Part shown: positions 42,801-54,571 of the stretch, piece after piece
Position numbering within the stretch: the stretch's first letter is position 1
Layout of the letters: each line of letters opens with the position of its first letter
Source of the DNA: Halichondria panicea
Lineage: Eukaryota; Porifera; Demospongiae; Suberitida; Halichondriidae
NCBI RefSeq assembly: GCF_963675165.1
Contig: NC_087377.1
Coordinates: 4,898,042-4,962,041, forward strand
Direction: 5' to 3'
Length of the DNA: 64,000 bases
Made by a program: the position numbers and the translations under genes
The notes under the pieces: generated by a model
The model's database searches: none
What the model was told of the DNA's origin: nothing
What the model saw: only the letters and a program-made list of their open reading frames with translations

Positions 42801-45800
42801 ATGATGTCTGAGCTCACTACTCTCAAAAGAAGGAGAGGCTCAGTAAAGGCCAGCATCACAAGGTTGACTTCCAAGCTAACAGAGCTCGAAGGCATGGACT
42901 TTGATCAATCTGTCTCAAGCCAAGCGCAACAGTTACTTAAGAGATTGGAATCACTTGATACTAGCTTCAAGACGCATAACATGGCAATTCTTGACGCTAT
43001 AGAAGAAAGCCAAGTCGAAGCTGAACAAGAGACACTTGATAAACATGACGACGATGTCATGAATATCTCACTCAGACTACAAGCCCTAACTACTCTTAAC
43101 ACTGACACTGACACTGTCGAGGCTAGACCTCTCCCTGATCGTACTCTCATTGGTCGCCGTCTGGCACAGTTGCAAGCGAGACTCTTGTCAGTCACAGAAG
43201 AAGCAAATACACTCTCTGGAGATCCTGCAGAAGTTCACTTAGCCCACACCTACCAAGAAATACTTGCAGACCTCAAGGCAGAACTCGCAGACATCAGGAA
43301 GGAAGCAGTAGTCATTGCCGCCGATTCATCTGATGATCTCAGCACGGCTGTTTGTAATCAAGACAAGGACATTTTCAATCTATCAGTAAAGATCAAAAAA
43401 ATCCTTTACAATCCTGGATACACTTTGGAATCGCTCACCACCACGACACCTGAACCGCATGGAGTTAGACTCCCAAGAATTGACATTGCTTCGTTCGACG
43501 GCGACCTGCTCAATTGGCAAACTTTCTGGGAGCAGTTTAACATTTCTGTCCACAGTCGCAAGAATGTTGCTAATGCGGAAAAGTTGGCTTATCTCCGACA
43601 CTCTCTGAAGGACGGCCAAGCCAAATCAGTGATTGAAGGACTCTCTCAATCTGGTGATCAATACGCGGAGGCTATTGAATCTCTCAAGGCACGATACGAC
43701 AGGCCACGCTTAATTCACCAAGCTCATGCTCGGAAAATCTACGAAGCTCCAAACCTAAAGGATGGCAGTGGCAAAGAGATCAGACGCCTGCATGACTCTG
43801 TACAACAGCACTTGCGTGCTCTCAAGGCAATGGGTGAAGAACCTTCTGGAGCATTTATAACTTCTATACTGGAACTGAAACTGGACCAAGCCACGATGTT
43901 TGAATGGCAAAGGGCCAGTCAGGACTCTACCAGTGTTCCACACTATCAAAAACTACTTGAGTTTCTCGATCTTAGAGCACAAGCCTCAGAGACGTGTTCG
44001 CTTACTCAAGAAAGGCGTAGCGGACGATTTGAGCACAAGAAACCCTACACCAATCCTCACAAGATTTCAGCTCACACTGGAAACGTTTTTGAATCAGCCG
44101 GAAACTGCGTCACTTGTAAAGTCGAGAAGCACCCACTGTATGCCTGCCCGAAGTTCAAGAGCTTACCCCACGACAAGATGTTGTCAACTGTTCGCTCTAA
44201 CAATCTATGCCTAAACTGTTTTAGGCCCGGACACATGGCCAGGAATTGCCCAAGTCTCCATCGTTGTAAACAATGCCAAAAACCCCATCATACCTTATTA
44301 CACATTGAAACCAAGGTATCTGGTCAAACTCCTTCTGAAACTCCAGAAACTCCAGAAAACGAACACTCATGCACTGCCAGCATCGTTTCAACCAATGCGC
44401 AGACAGGTACAAGTTCAAGGACTCTCATGATGACCTGTCAAGTATTAATTCATGCCCCCGATGGCTCTCAAATCAAGGCTCGTGGTCTACTCGATTCAGG
44501 TTCAACAACCTCGTTTGTATCTCAACGATTGGTACAGTCACTTGGGCTACCAAAGTCGTCGAAGAATCTTCAAATCACTGGAATAGCTGGAATCTCTCAC
44601 AACTCACCGTTGCATTCAATTTCCACATTCCACGTCTCGCCAACGTTTTCACCCGATGAAAGAATACCAGTCACTGCAGTTGTTGTCCCGAGGGTCACTT
44701 GTGATATGCCTGCACAGCCTGTGGGTTTCAATTCAAAATGGAATCATTTATCTGGCCTAGAGCTCTCTGACTCGGAATTTGGATGTCCTGGAAGGATTGA
44801 CATTTTGTTTGGCGTCGATGTCTGTGCATATTCACTATTGCAAGGCCGGCGGCAGGGACCAGCTGACTCGCCAGTAGCATTCGAGACCATCTTCGGCTGG
44901 GTGCTTGCTGGCAAAACGGACAAGCTACAAGTCCTCCACAGTCAAGTATCAACCCATCACGTCACTGTCACTTCTGGAGATGACATTTTGAGACAATTCT
45001 GGGAAATCGAAGAGAGCCCCAAGGCTGCATCCAATCTATCCCCTCAGGAGCGTACAGTCATACGTCATTTTGATGAGACTCACACTTTAAATAAAGATGG
45101 TAGATTTGTTGTGCCTCTCCCCAAGAACCTTGACTCCAAACCCCTTGGAGAATCCAGAATGCAAGCTGTGCGAAGATTCCTCTCTCTTGAACGATCCCTC
45201 CGTGCCAAGAACCAATTCAAAGATTTTGCCACAGTCATGGAGGAATACATGAAATTAGGACACGCTGAAGTGGTACCAGACACAGACAGTCGAAAATCAA
45301 GCAATTGTGTGTTCTATCTACCAATGCATGCTGTGCACAAAGAACATAGCACCACTACAAAGATTAGGGCCGTTTTTGATGCATCCGCCAAATCTAGTAC
45401 TGGAGTCTCCCTAAATGATACATTGTTAGTTGGACCAACTGTACATCCACCGTTGATTGATGTATTACTACAATTTCGCTTCCATAGAATTGCTCTCACG
45501 GCCGATGTGAGCAAAATGTACAGAGCGGTCGAGCTAACACAATCTGATCGTGACCTCCACCGATTTGTATGGCGAAGCACACCCACCGACAATTTGACAG
45601 ACTACAGAATGACAAGAGTCACGTTTGGTGTGTCTGCTTCATCCTTTGCTGCCAACATGTCCGTTAAGCAGAACGCTCTCAACCATGCTACAGAATACCC
45701 CCAGGCCGCAAGAATTGTTGAGACGTCTTTCTATGTAGACGACTGTCTCTCGGGAGCTGACTCTGCTGAGGAAGCAATTATTCTTCAGCGGCAACTACAC

Positions 45801-48323
45801 AATCTGTTTACCAAGGGAGGATTTCTTCTCAGAAAGTGGGACTCGAATGATGCAACGGTATTGGACAGTATATCTTCTGAGCTCAGGGATAGTCAATCAT
45901 CACACTTGCTTCCCACTGACGACGAGTACAAGAAGACCCTTGGTATCGAGTGGAATGCAAGTAAAGATCACTTTCGACTAACTGTGGCCGATCAACCTCC
46001 AATTGAGACTCTAACCAAACGGGGTCTAGCCTCTGATGTTGCTAAGACATATGACGTGCTCGGGTGGTTTTCTCCTGCTACCATCAAGATGAAGATCTTA
46101 CTCCAGAAGTTGTGGGAAGAAGGACTCGAATGGGATGATCCAGTTCCTTCAAGTATCAAGGATGTATGGTGCAAGTGGAGATCTGAACTACCTGAACTTT
46201 CCCACAAGTATATCCCTCGCTGCTACTTTGACGTAGCCTCTCACATCTCATCGATCCAACTTCACGGGTTCTCCGATGCCTCAGAATCCGCATATTCTGC
46301 TGTTGTGTACCTGCGTCTAACGAACACATCAAATTCCAATCAAATCTCACTAGTCATGTCTAAAACCAAAGTGGCACCAATCAAGCGTCTGTCGATTCCA
46401 CGGCTTGAATTGTGTGGTGCACACTTACTCTCTCAATTGCTGAGTCATGTGAAGAAGGTATTTGACATTCCCCTTTCCAGCATACATGCCTGGACAGATA
46501 GCACGGTGGTACTAAATTGGCTGGATGGAAGCCCAAAGCGTTTCAAAACATACGTGGGAAACCGAATCTCTGCAATTCTTGACCTGATTCCGCCAGACAA
46601 GTGGAGACATGTGAGTGGACTAGAGAATCCAGCCGACTGTGCCTCTAGAGGTCTCTATCCCACTGAGTTACTAGACTACGAGCTCTGGTGGAATGGTCCT
46701 GACTGGTTGAAGAAATCTTCCACCGAATGGCCTAAGAAAAATATGATCAAGCCCAATACCCCAGCTGACGAAGAAAAGGAGATTTCATTGCTGGTAGTGG
46801 CAGAGTCTGACCACTTGCCAGTAATCCCTTTGGAACGATTCTCGAATTTTAACCACTTCAAACGTGTCACTTGCTGGATCAATCGTCTTGTGTACAATTC
46901 CAAAAGGAAAAGGAAAGACAGGATCCTGTCTAGCTGTTTGACCACCCTTGAACTCCAGCAAGCGGAGAATTACTGGTACAAATTCGTTCAATTGATTCAC
47001 TTCAAATCCGAGATTGAAAACCTGAGCAGCAACCATCCACTGCCCAACTCAAGCTCACTCATCTCTCGAAACCCATTCCTTGATGATAACAAGTTGCTTC
47101 GAGTCGGAGGCAGACAGCAACTATCTCAATCGTCTTATGAATCCAAGCACCCTCTGATTCTGCATGGAAGTCACAAGCTGACACGTGTGATCATATTCAC
47201 AGAGCATATTCGATTGTTGCACGCTGGTCCAACACTGCTTGCCAGCTCTCTGAACAGACGGTATCATATAATTGGTGGATACAAGGTCATTCGCTCTGTC
47301 ACAAGGAAATGTGTCACTTGTCGAAATTATTCAGCCAAGCCCCTACCACAGATGTTGGGACAGCTGCCACCGGAAAGAATCACTCCTGGATCTGTTTTCG
47401 ACAAAGTAGGCATCGACTATGCCGGTCCAGTGCTGATCAAGTATGGTTATGTCCGGAAACCAACTATCGTAAAGGCATACATTTGTGTTTTTGTATCGCT
47501 ATCGGTAAAGGCAGTTCACTTGGAGTTGGTGACCGATCTGACAACGGACGCGTTCATCGCTTGCCTAAGAAGGTTCATCGCTAGACGTGGTCTACCTACA
47601 CTCATTTGGAGCGACAATGGCACCAACTTTGTTGGCGCATCTAGGCAGCTATCAGATGTCTACAAATTCCTTGAAACGCAAGCGAATCACCAAACCATCA
47701 GTGGTCATCTTGCTAGTCAAAATATAGAATGGCGGTTCATACCGCAACGTGCTCCACACTTTGGAGGTTTATGGGAAGCTGCAGTAAAGAGTGTCAAGAC
47801 CCACCTGCGCAAGATCTTAGGCGAAGTCAAGATGACGTATGAGGAAATGTCCACAGTCCTGTACCAGATTGAATCTACCCTCAATAGTCGACCGCTGACA
47901 CCCCTGCACAACGATGATGATGGCATTGAGGCTCTCACCCCGGGACACTTCCTCATCAATAGACCACTCAAGGCACTACCTGATGTCTCATCTATAGCTC
48001 CTCGTCCACTCTCACTCTTGAAGCGATGGCAATGTTGTCAATCATTGGTACAGCATTTTTGGAAGAGATTCTCGACAGAATACCTTTCTCATATAGGAAA
48101 GTTCTACAAATGGCAACACCCAACAAGAAACATTCGCATTGGTGACCTTGTGGTCATTAAAGAAGATGCTCCCATACGCAATCGATGGCCATTGGCTAAA
48201 GTATTGAACGTTCATCCAGGCAAGGATGGTTTAGTGCGAGTGGCTCAGATCAAGACGGCCGATGGAACCTACACTCGTCCCATTACCAAGCTCGCGGTAA
48301 TACTACCGATTGACGAACAATAA
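42801..48323 (+). CDS. BEL/Pao Gag-Pol polyprotein
   Basis: One frame of 1840 codons with no stop. Approximate domains: N-terminal coil (1-190); Gag region with IDIASFDGDLLNWQTFWEQF (about 227-390, DUF1759-like); Cys/His segment and a zinc knuckle CLNCFRPGHMARNC (about 435-484); aspartic protease with LLDSGSTTSF (about 563-572, DUF1758/A17 type); reverse transcriptase from about 850 with YVDD at 978-981; RNase H with FSDASESAYSAV (about 1155) and WTDSTVVLNW; integrase zinc region (about 1453-1513); integrase core with IDYAGP, SDNGTNF and GGLWEAAVKS (about 1535-1660); C-terminal DUF5641-like region (1715-1838). This order is standard for BEL/Pao. All catalytic motifs seem present, so it could be active. 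Gag and Pol share one frame, so no frameshift signal is needed. Confidence 0.93.
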   Translation: MMSELTTLKRRRGSVKASITRLTSKLTELEGMDFDQSVSSQAQQLLKRLESLDTSFKTHNMAILDAIEESQVEAEQETLDKHDDDVMNISLRLQALTTLNTDTDTVEARPLPDRTLIGRRLAQLQARLLSVTEEANTLSGDPAEVHLAHTYQEILADLKAELADIRKEAVVIAADSSDDLSTAVCNQDKDIFNLSVKIKKILYNPGYTLESLTTTTPEPHGVRLPRIDIASFDGDLLNWQTFWEQFNISVHSRKNVANAEKLAYLRHSLKDGQAKSVIEGLSQSGDQYAEAIESLKARYDRPRLIHQAHARKIYEAPNLKDGSGKEIRRLHDSVQQHLRALKAMGEEPSGAFITSILELKLDQATMFEWQRASQDSTSVPHYQKLLEFLDLRAQASETCSLTQERRSGRFEHKKPYTNPHKISAHTGNVFESAGNCVTCKVEKHPLYACPKFKSLPHDKMLSTVRSNNLCLNCFRPGHMARNCPSLHRCKQCQKPHHTLLHIETKVSGQTPSETPETPENEHSCTASIVSTNAQTGTSSRTLMMTCQVLIHAPDGSQIKARGLLDSGSTTSFVSQRLVQSLGLPKSSKNLQITGIAGISHNSPLHSISTFHVSPTFSPDERIPVTAVVVPRVTCDMPAQPVGFNSKWNHLSGLELSDSEFGCPGRIDILFGVDVCAYSLLQGRRQGPADSPVAFETIFGWVLAGKTDKLQVLHSQVSTHHVTVTSGDDILRQFWEIEESPKAASNLSPQERTVIRHFDETHTLNKDGRFVVPLPKNLDSKPLGESRMQAVRRFLSLERSLRAKNQFKDFATVMEEYMKLGHAEVVPDTDSRKSSNCVFYLPMHAVHKEHSTTTKIRAVFDASAKSSTGVSLNDTLLVGPTVHPPLIDVLLQFRFHRIALTADVSKMYRAVELTQSDRDLHRFVWRSTPTDNLTDYRMTRVTFGVSASSFAANMSVKQNALNHATEYPQAARIVETSFYVDDCLSGADSAEEAIILQRQLHNLFTKGGFLLRKWDSNDATVLDSISSELRDSQSSHLLPTDDEYKKTLGIEWNASKDHFRLTVADQPPIETLTKRGLASDVAKTYDVLGWFSPATIKMKILLQKLWEEGLEWDDPVPSSIKDVWCKWRSELPELSHKYIPRCYFDVASHISSIQLHGFSDASESAYSAVVYLRLTNTSNSNQISLVMSKTKVAPIKRLSIPRLELCGAHLLSQLLSHVKKVFDIPLSSIHAWTDSTVVLNWLDGSPKRFKTYVGNRISAILDLIPPDKWRHVSGLENPADCASRGLYPTELLDYELWWNGPDWLKKSSTEWPKKNMIKPNTPADEEKEISLLVVAESDHLPVIPLERFSNFNHFKRVTCWINRLVYNSKRKRKDRILSSCLTTLELQQAENYWYKFVQLIHFKSEIENLSSNHPLPNSSSLISRNPFLDDNKLLRVGGRQQLSQSSYESKHPLILHGSHKLTRVIIFTEHIRLLHAGPTLLASSLNRRYHIIGGYKVIRSVTRKCVTCRNYSAKPLPQMLGQLPPERITPGSVFDKVGIDYAGPVLIKYGYVRKPTIVKAYICVFVSLSVKAVHLELVTDLTTDAFIACLRRFIARRGLPTLIWSDNGTNFVGASRQLSDVYKFLETQANHQTISGHLASQNIEWRFIPQRAPHFGGLWEAAVKSVKTHLRKILGEVKMTYEEMSTVLYQIESTLNSRPLTPLHNDDDGIEALTPGHFLINRPLKALPDVSSIAPRPLSLLKRWQCCQSLVQHFWKRFSTEYLSHIGKFYKWQHPTRNIRIGDLVVIKEDAPIRNRWPLAKVLNVHPGKDGLVRVAQIKTADGTYTRPITKLAVILPIDEQ

Positions 48324-48378
48324 GTAACTGTTGAACAATGGCAATGTACCTAAGACCATCCGGTCTTGGCCGGCGGTA

Positions 48379-48722
48379 TGTTGATGTGTACAAGCTAGGT
48401 GTTTAATTACTTAATGTTATGCAATATTTACTAGGTTCATAGTTTAATGAGTTTGTGGTAAATGTGTTGTTTTGTTCAATTTTCTTTGTTGTGCGCAGGG
48501 CCCCTTGCTCTGGCCCTGCCCCCCTTTGTTTTTGTATTTGCCATCACCCACTATCTTCCTCAGTTGTTGTTGTTATTTGTCTAAACTCACTAAGAATTGT
48601 TGCAAAGGGTCAAGTCAACTTGTACTCTAGGATAGGTAGGAGCCTGTCTCCCAACAATAGCTAACTCTCAAACTAAACTAGCCTGTCTAGTTCTTAGTCT
48701 AGATACAAGAAAGAGCTCAACA
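48379..48722 (+). repeat. 3' LTR of BEL/Pao element
   Basis: 344 bp, identical by eye to the 5' LTR. The 55 bp between the stop codon and this LTR hold small inverted repeats (agacc atcc ggtct; ccgg...ccgg) but no clear purine tract. Confidence 0.93.
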
Positions 48723-50206
48723 CTCCCGAAGAAATGTCTGGTGGGCTGTCTGGTGGGATGAGAATTCCATCGATATTATGGTAGAGATGATTTTGAGGCA
48801 CTGAATTCGAAGGTGGTTGGTTCACGTACACTTTCTTTGTGTCGTTTTGAGGAATATCAGACAACTGATTGGAAGATTGAGGTATCCCTGCTTCAACGGC
48901 AGTCACAATACCTGAGGGTGGGAATTGGACAATCTGCTGTGATAGCGGAATTGGTGATCTTGATGTTTGGAAATTTGTTGGAGTTGATGCTTGTACATTG
49001 TGTACCGGTATACCAAATTTAGCTGCTTCCTCTGTTGACGTATTTAGCACAGCGTTGCTTTCACTTTGGCGTCTTCGATTCGTGACTTGTCGAGGGCTTG
49101 TACTGCGATGTTGTCGACCATCGCGAGAAGTTTGTTTAAATGTAGCAGCTTTTAGAGCCTGCAAAGATAGTAGCAGAGAAACGTTTGACAGGCAATATAT
49201 AATTATCTGCGTATATATAAACGATTGTGAAGCTACACACATAAAGTAGATCTCGATTGATAACATACCTTAATTTCAGCCATTTTCTTCTCTAGGTCAT
49301 TAAATTGCGTCTCTATTATCTTACTTTGATTCACAAGGACCAGCTCAGCCTCTTTATACTGCAGTGTCAGCCCGTTTAACTGGATCTTTATTTTATGTAG
49401 CTCTTCATGCAAGTCTTCGACCTCTTTAAACTTTTTGTTGAGGAGACGTTTAAGAGATTGTTGGTGTTCCGGTGTCGATTCCTTTAATTGTGTTTGATAC
49501 CAGTCACACTTACAAATCATGGCGTCTCTTTCTTTAGCCAACTCAGTAAATTTATTTGATAAATCTTCCATAGCAGTGTCCTTATCACGTAGTCGGTCGT
49601 TGAAATGCTGTTTTTCTGACTGAAGATTTGCATGACTTAATTATCTGTATAACAATTGATTACAACCGGTATAGTGTACATGCACTTTCTATTATGTGTA
49701 ATCTATTGGCACATGATCACTCTTAGCAGGTCACCCGACTATATATATAGTATAATACACTTGATAAGCTCCATGCATATATATATATAGCATATGCATA
49801 TAGCTTGTGTTCGGACGTGTGACCTGTGTTAATAGGCCATCTCTCTAACACATCCACTGCACGTTGGTGTACACAAGGGTGACTGCTACGTACGACAGGT
49901 CTAGCTCACTGCACCGCTTTACTTTAACCACTTACCGAGAGGACATTTAGTTCACCTTCTAGCCTGTTCTTAGTGTCAGACAATCCTTGTTCCAACACTT
50001 TCTTGTCATCGACAAGCCCCTTGAGTTTGGCCTCCAACTTTTGAGTATTTTCCTGCAAAGAAATGTAACTCAATCACAGATATTTGTATACCCAAGACTC
50101 AGTCAGCTGCTTAGGTCAATTAAAGGGCATTTAAAGAACGCACCTCTGATTCTCTCAGCAGGAATTCAAGGGATTTCACTTGTTGTACGAGCTCGTTTTG
50201 TGACAT

Positions 50207-50563
50207 CTGGAGGAATTAATGTTTAAAGTTAGCAAAACGTATAGATCTACAATATAATTATTGTAAACTATAAAAAGAGTAGGCCTAAAGTAAAATTAAT
50301 ACCTGCCTAGGGTACTTAGGGAACTGAACATTTATATTCCTATAATTATAATTATCCAGGCTCTAGTTGGTAGTTTATCAGATAGACTTGCCGTAGAAGT
50401 GTCCATTGTGCTGCAGCTACAGTACTTTTACAAGTGCTACTCTTCCTTTTCTACATGTAGAAGTATAGGAGCTAGTGGCTACAGTGTCCAGCCCCACCCC
50501 CAATTAAAGGGGAAGCACCGTATAATAATTATGTCATGTCAGGAGATCTCCAGCTCTAGAAAA
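50207..50563. promoter_or_regulatory. Head-to-head promoter region, copy 3
   Basis: About 357 bp lie between the minus-strand start at 50206 and the plus-strand MAES start at 50564. The conserved box lies at 50484-50520 (gtgtccagccccacc...ccaattaaaggggaagcacc). It is colinear with 27231-27570, with a few small indels. Confidence 0.55.
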
Positions 50564-51519
50564 ATGGCCGAGAGTTCGAGTACGCGTACGTGTTCTATTA
50601 AAAATTCTGTAGAGCTGAGCAAACTAGTGCTCTTTGTGATTATGATAACTTTGAAGAGCTGCAGGGTGAAGAGGTTGAGCAAGCAAAGAGAGATGCTACT
50701 GCTGATAGTACTGGGTTTGGACGGTTGTTCATCAGGGGAGTGACTGGAGGTGTTGGTGCTGTGGCTTCTCTTGGTGGAATTGGACAGAAGAGTGGACCAG
50801 AAGGCACTGCAGGCCCGGGCAAGAAGGAGGCTACGAAAATTGTCGTTAAAGAACCTCTACTACAAGTATGTTAGCATCTAGATATATCTAGCCACGTACC
50901 ACTTAATAAGCTATCTAGTTTAATACCGGTTACAATTACTTTATGCTGCACACATTTTTTGCAGGGAGAAACTGACCCTTTGGACGCTGCCTTTCAGCAT
51001 TCAGCAGAGCTACAACAGATAAACACTGAACTCACAAAGCGTTTGTTAAATTATGAAACAAAGAAGAAGCAAGAAATCAATGACCTCACAATGCATTTGA
51101 AAGAGTTGCAACGTGCTGTGACAGTATTAGGCAGAGATCTTGAGAAAAAGGATAAGAAGATTGCCGAGATGAAAACGTTGGTTCAAAAACTCTCTGACAA
51201 GAAGCGAGATTGGTCATCAGAACTTGCAAGGGCTCTCCATGAAAAAGATACTAAAATTGAAACGTTAACACAAGAGAGTGTTTACCTTCAGGACAAGCTA
51301 GCGATTGCCACAGCAGAGGTAAGCATAATTATCAATATGGTACATGTATATTGTTTATATACCACCTATAAGGCCACACAAACTTACTGACTTGTTTCTC
51401 AGGCCCTCGCGTTCGATTTTTTAACCCTTCTTGGATCCTTTTATTTAGTCTGCTACTTTAATAATTGTTATGGTAATGATGGCCAGGTTTAAATTATCAT
51501 CACACCTCGTGCCTTTCTT

Positions 51520-51930
51520 GACTTCGGTGCGCATGCGCAAGCGAGGTATATACGGTAGTGTGTTTGTGTGTCTGTGTTTGTGTGTCTGTGTGTGTGTAGA
51601 CTATTTCAACTGCTCAAGGATCAATGAAGTGCAAGAAAGAGTTTCTATAGACTTCTAGTCATGTTTTCTTGGCATGCTATTTATGGATTTGCAAAATAAA
51701 GCTTTGTTCTTGAGTTATGCCTACTTGGAATGCCATTGCAGCCTTTTCAGAAGAGTCCGTAACAAAACTTGTTCACCGCGTGTTGCTACTCTACTTAGTA
51801 GTTAGCTCTGCACTAGAACGCTAGCTATTGGTAGCTGCAAAGTGAGAAGAGAGCTGCAAGGCTCTGCTGACTTGCAGCCATTAATTTTAGACTTGAACTT
51901 TTGGCATCGATCGTTTTTAACAACAATCAT
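51520..51930. repeat. Composite repeat block in intron
   Basis: It begins with cggtgcgcatgcgcaagcgagg and a TG-rich microsatellite (51556-51600), followed by repeat R1 (51670-51840). The same order recurs at 62107-62500 in the next gene, so the block predates the duplication of these two genes or moved as a unit. Confidence 0.6.
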
Positions 51931-53077
51931 GGTCGATCATTACCCACTATTTGAGTTTCCCAGTGAGCAGCAAAATTGTATTCTTCCTTTTTGTATATAT
52001 ATAACGTTGTCTGTTTTTTCAATTTGTATGATGAAATTGCTGTTAATTATTTCGCGCATGCGCATACAAAGTATACGAGGCCACCTTTCTCTTCACGACC
52101 TGGAATCGAGGCTAACATCACTACATGCACTCACTGCATTATATCACTCTTCTGGTTTTTTTATAATCATGTCACCAGCCGAGGGTTTGCACTTTAGTGC
52201 TCTATAGTTCACTTCATGTACATGTTCACCATTGCAGGCTGAGTTGTACAAAGAAGACTTTGAGAATGAGCGGAAAGATAGGGAAAAAGCTCACGATCTT
52301 AAAGAAGAGATGAGATGTATTTGTGATGAAAAGGTTCACGCAATGGCAATGGAGCAACATGCGTTTGAGGAATGTATACAAAATCTGACAAGAGAACTTC
52401 AAGGGCTGTCTAATGAAAAAGAGGGCTTACAAAAAAAGCTAGAAATAAGAGCCAGGCAGCACAAGCCTCAACAGAACGACAAAGAGATCCATGAGCTTCA
52501 AGAGCAGCTCTACAAAGCACGTCAGAAGGCCATCACAGCTCAAGAGGAGGTCCAGGCAAAGACAGCTCAGGTCAAACAGTACAAGAAGAAAGATGACCAA
52601 CGTGAGGAAAAGGTATATAAAATAGTTGTTCCATTCGTCCCTACGTTCCCCAGGCCAGGGTGTAATGCATAGTTATAATACATGTTAACCCAATGTTGTG
52701 ACACTTCCTGTTGATTGAAATACTCTGTGTCCCTATTTTGTGTCTACAGCTCATCAGCCTAGAAGCGAAGAACCAGGGACTATTTCAGGAGATGGAGAGG
52801 GTCAGGAGTGAGCTGATAAAGGCGAAAACTGAGAGCGCAAATTTACTAAATGAAGAGAAAAAAGCAAATCAAAACGAAATGCAAAAGGTTCGCCTGGAGC
52901 TGGAAAGAGCTCTCAAAAAGATGTCAAAATCTGAGGCCCATGATGAACTGCTGAAGGTGCAACTGGACAATAATGTAAGTGTAATTCTGATGTGAACTAT
53001 TCATACTTACATGCTACATGCACTGTATTTTTTATAATCATGTCACCAGCTGAGGGTTTGCACTTTAGTGCTCAATA

Positions 53078-53222
53078 ATAATAATAATTTTCACAAATTT
53101 CCTTTATAGCGCATGTATTGCAGAGGCTGCAAAACGCAATGTAAAAGGGTGTGCCAGCTCAGCACAATTTTACTGCGGAAGTTATACAGGAAGTAATTAG
53201 TGGGTGTTCAAAGAGCAATCAA
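53078..53222. repeat. Dispersed repeat, inverted partner at 63545-63745
   Basis: The stretch cagaggctgcaaaacgcaatg...gtgtgccagctcagcacaattttactgcgg...gaagtaattag is found in reverse complement at 63570-63690. Both copies follow the same exon (exon 7) of two sister genes but in opposite orientation. Confidence 0.6.
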
Positions 53223-54571
53223 AATTCCAAGCTCTTAACGAATAGTTTTGTTATGATTTATTTTGCAGTTACTTCGTGTTGACAAAGAAAGATTAAACGG
53301 ATCTCTTAAAGAAGTACAGGAACAGTTTGCTCGTCTGAAGCTCGAGTTTAAGAAGGAGGTTGCTAATGCCACACCTACCACTCCTCCTACTGAACCTCCG
53401 ATGCCCAACCAGGTACCTCGTTTTTTCACCCATAAGTATTATCGTGCACACACACACACATTGACAAAATTTCTCTTTTAAAAACTTCACCAAAACTAAA
53501 ATGTTGCCTTGTCACAAAGTACGTCTTTCTTTGTGTGCACAGCTCGCCAAACTAGTTGCAAGGAACCAGGAACTAGTTCAGGAGATGGAGAGGGTCAGAA
53601 GTGAGCTGGAAAAGACAAAGTTTGAACTTGAGGAGAAGGACCGGAAATTGAGTACTGAGAGAGACAGTGATGTATGTAAGCGAAGTTTTGAGGTTTTGGT
53701 GTTTTAACATAGTGATGTTTTTGTGCAGACATTTAGAGACGAATTCAAGAAAATTCAAGAAAAAGTTGACCGCTTAGAGAAGAAAGCTACCAGCGGTGGA
53801 TCTGATTATCAATATTCTCCCTTTGTACCTGTACCTGTACCCCAAACAAACCCTATCAACTTTCAACAAATCGATAGTCAAGGTCAAAGTGTTTATCATG
53901 ATAACTCCCCTCAGGGTCATTACCAAGATTGGTATCAGAATCAACCACAGCCACGGAATGTACCACCCAGTAACCACCCCTCTCAATGGCCGAACCAGCA
54001 ACCATACCTGCAAGACCACCTCTACCAACAACAGCCTGATGAACAGTATGAACATCCATTCAGTCAGCGACGATCATTTCAGTGGGATAAAACACCTTCC
54101 TCTCAGGAACATATGGAGTCACAACATTACCCAAACAGAAGGTCCCCCCACAATTACACCCGAAGCTTGTCTTATCCAGCCCACATCAGTTCACAAGAAG
54201 ATTCTTCATTGTCGAGTACCTCTCTTTCAGAGAGCCCTAATCCATCGTACAGCCCTACCCAAGTAGCTATGCTCCCTCCCCCTCAGGCAAGACCTAGACC
54301 CAAACCACGAAAAGCTAATCGCAAGTTGTCGCAACAAAAAGAAGAGAATGAACTTGAAAAAGGCCTGTCAACTGAGATTAAAAAAATTGTGGGTGATTTA
54401 TTTTATCAGCAATATGAGAGTGAGAAGCAGCAAACTAACGAACAGGTTCCTTTTGATCCCAACCTGGTGTGTCGAGTGTGCTCCAAGCAACACAGACTGG
54501 GGGAGATTCAAAAGTACCGGAAACACGTGAAAGAGTGTGAGAGAGAACAGGGAGTGAGAGCTGAGGAGGCG

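Larger units (their letters stand above)
42138..48722 (+). mobile_element. BEL/Pao LTR retrotransposon, full length
   Basis: LTRs of 344 bp begin TGTTG and end CAACA, with a 5-bp target duplication (ctccc). Between them are a primer binding site, a leader with repeated hairpins and a single 1840-codon open frame. Comparison with the uninterrupted copy at 25738-25745 confirms the insertion point. The two LTRs appear identical throughout, so insertion is very recent. No polypurine tract is obvious in the 55 bp before the 3' LTR, and no envelope-like frame is present. The element lies on the strand opposite to the host gene. Confidence 0.93.
41678..50206 (-). pseudogene. Small zinc-finger type gene, copy 3, interrupted by a BEL/Pao retrotransposon
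   Basis: Minus-strand exons: 50206-50144 (MSQNELVQQV...), 50052-49936, 49619-49269, then exon 4 from 49158 to 48728, the 6.6-kb insertion, and 42132 to 41678. Exons 1-3 have open frames and matching phases (21, 39 and 117 codons). Both halves of exon 4 are open, and the finger CPVCNKQHRLGEIQKFRIHV-KNC and the stop are intact. This was therefore the only undamaged minus-strand copy before the insertion. The 5-bp target ctccc is duplicated at 42133-42137 and 48723-48727. As it stands the gene would be cut in the middle of its linker unless the element is removed or spliced out. Confidence 0.8.
50564..54571 (+). pseudogene. Large zinc-finger type gene, copy with exon-1 frameshift
   Basis: Exons inferred: 50564-50865, 50965-51318, 52238-52612, 52750-52974, 53269-53412, 53543-53671, 53729-54571. 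Near 50625 exon 1 lacks 10 nt relative to the copy at 27630, so the frame shifts after VELSKL and stops at about 50743. The remainder of exon 1 (NFEELQGEEVEQAKRD...) is in another frame. Exon 2 is fused to the end of exon 5 (TQESVYLQDKLAIATAE), removing the exon 3-4 coil while keeping phase. The UBAN exon (AELYKEDFENERKDREK), the linker (QARPRPKPRK) and the finger CRVCSKQHRLGEIQKYRKHV-KEC are intact. A 43-residue exon at 53543 duplicates the exon 7 coil (NQELVQEMERVRSELEK). A start inside exon 1 downstream of the lesion would be needed for expression; none is obvious. Confidence 0.7.

Noticed and set aside
42905-47971. Minus-strand open frames across the polyprotein
   Set aside because: They are short shadows of the 1840-codon frame without their own motifs.
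48324-48378. Possible envelope gene after pol
   Set aside because: Only 55 bp separate the polyprotein stop from the 3' LTR.
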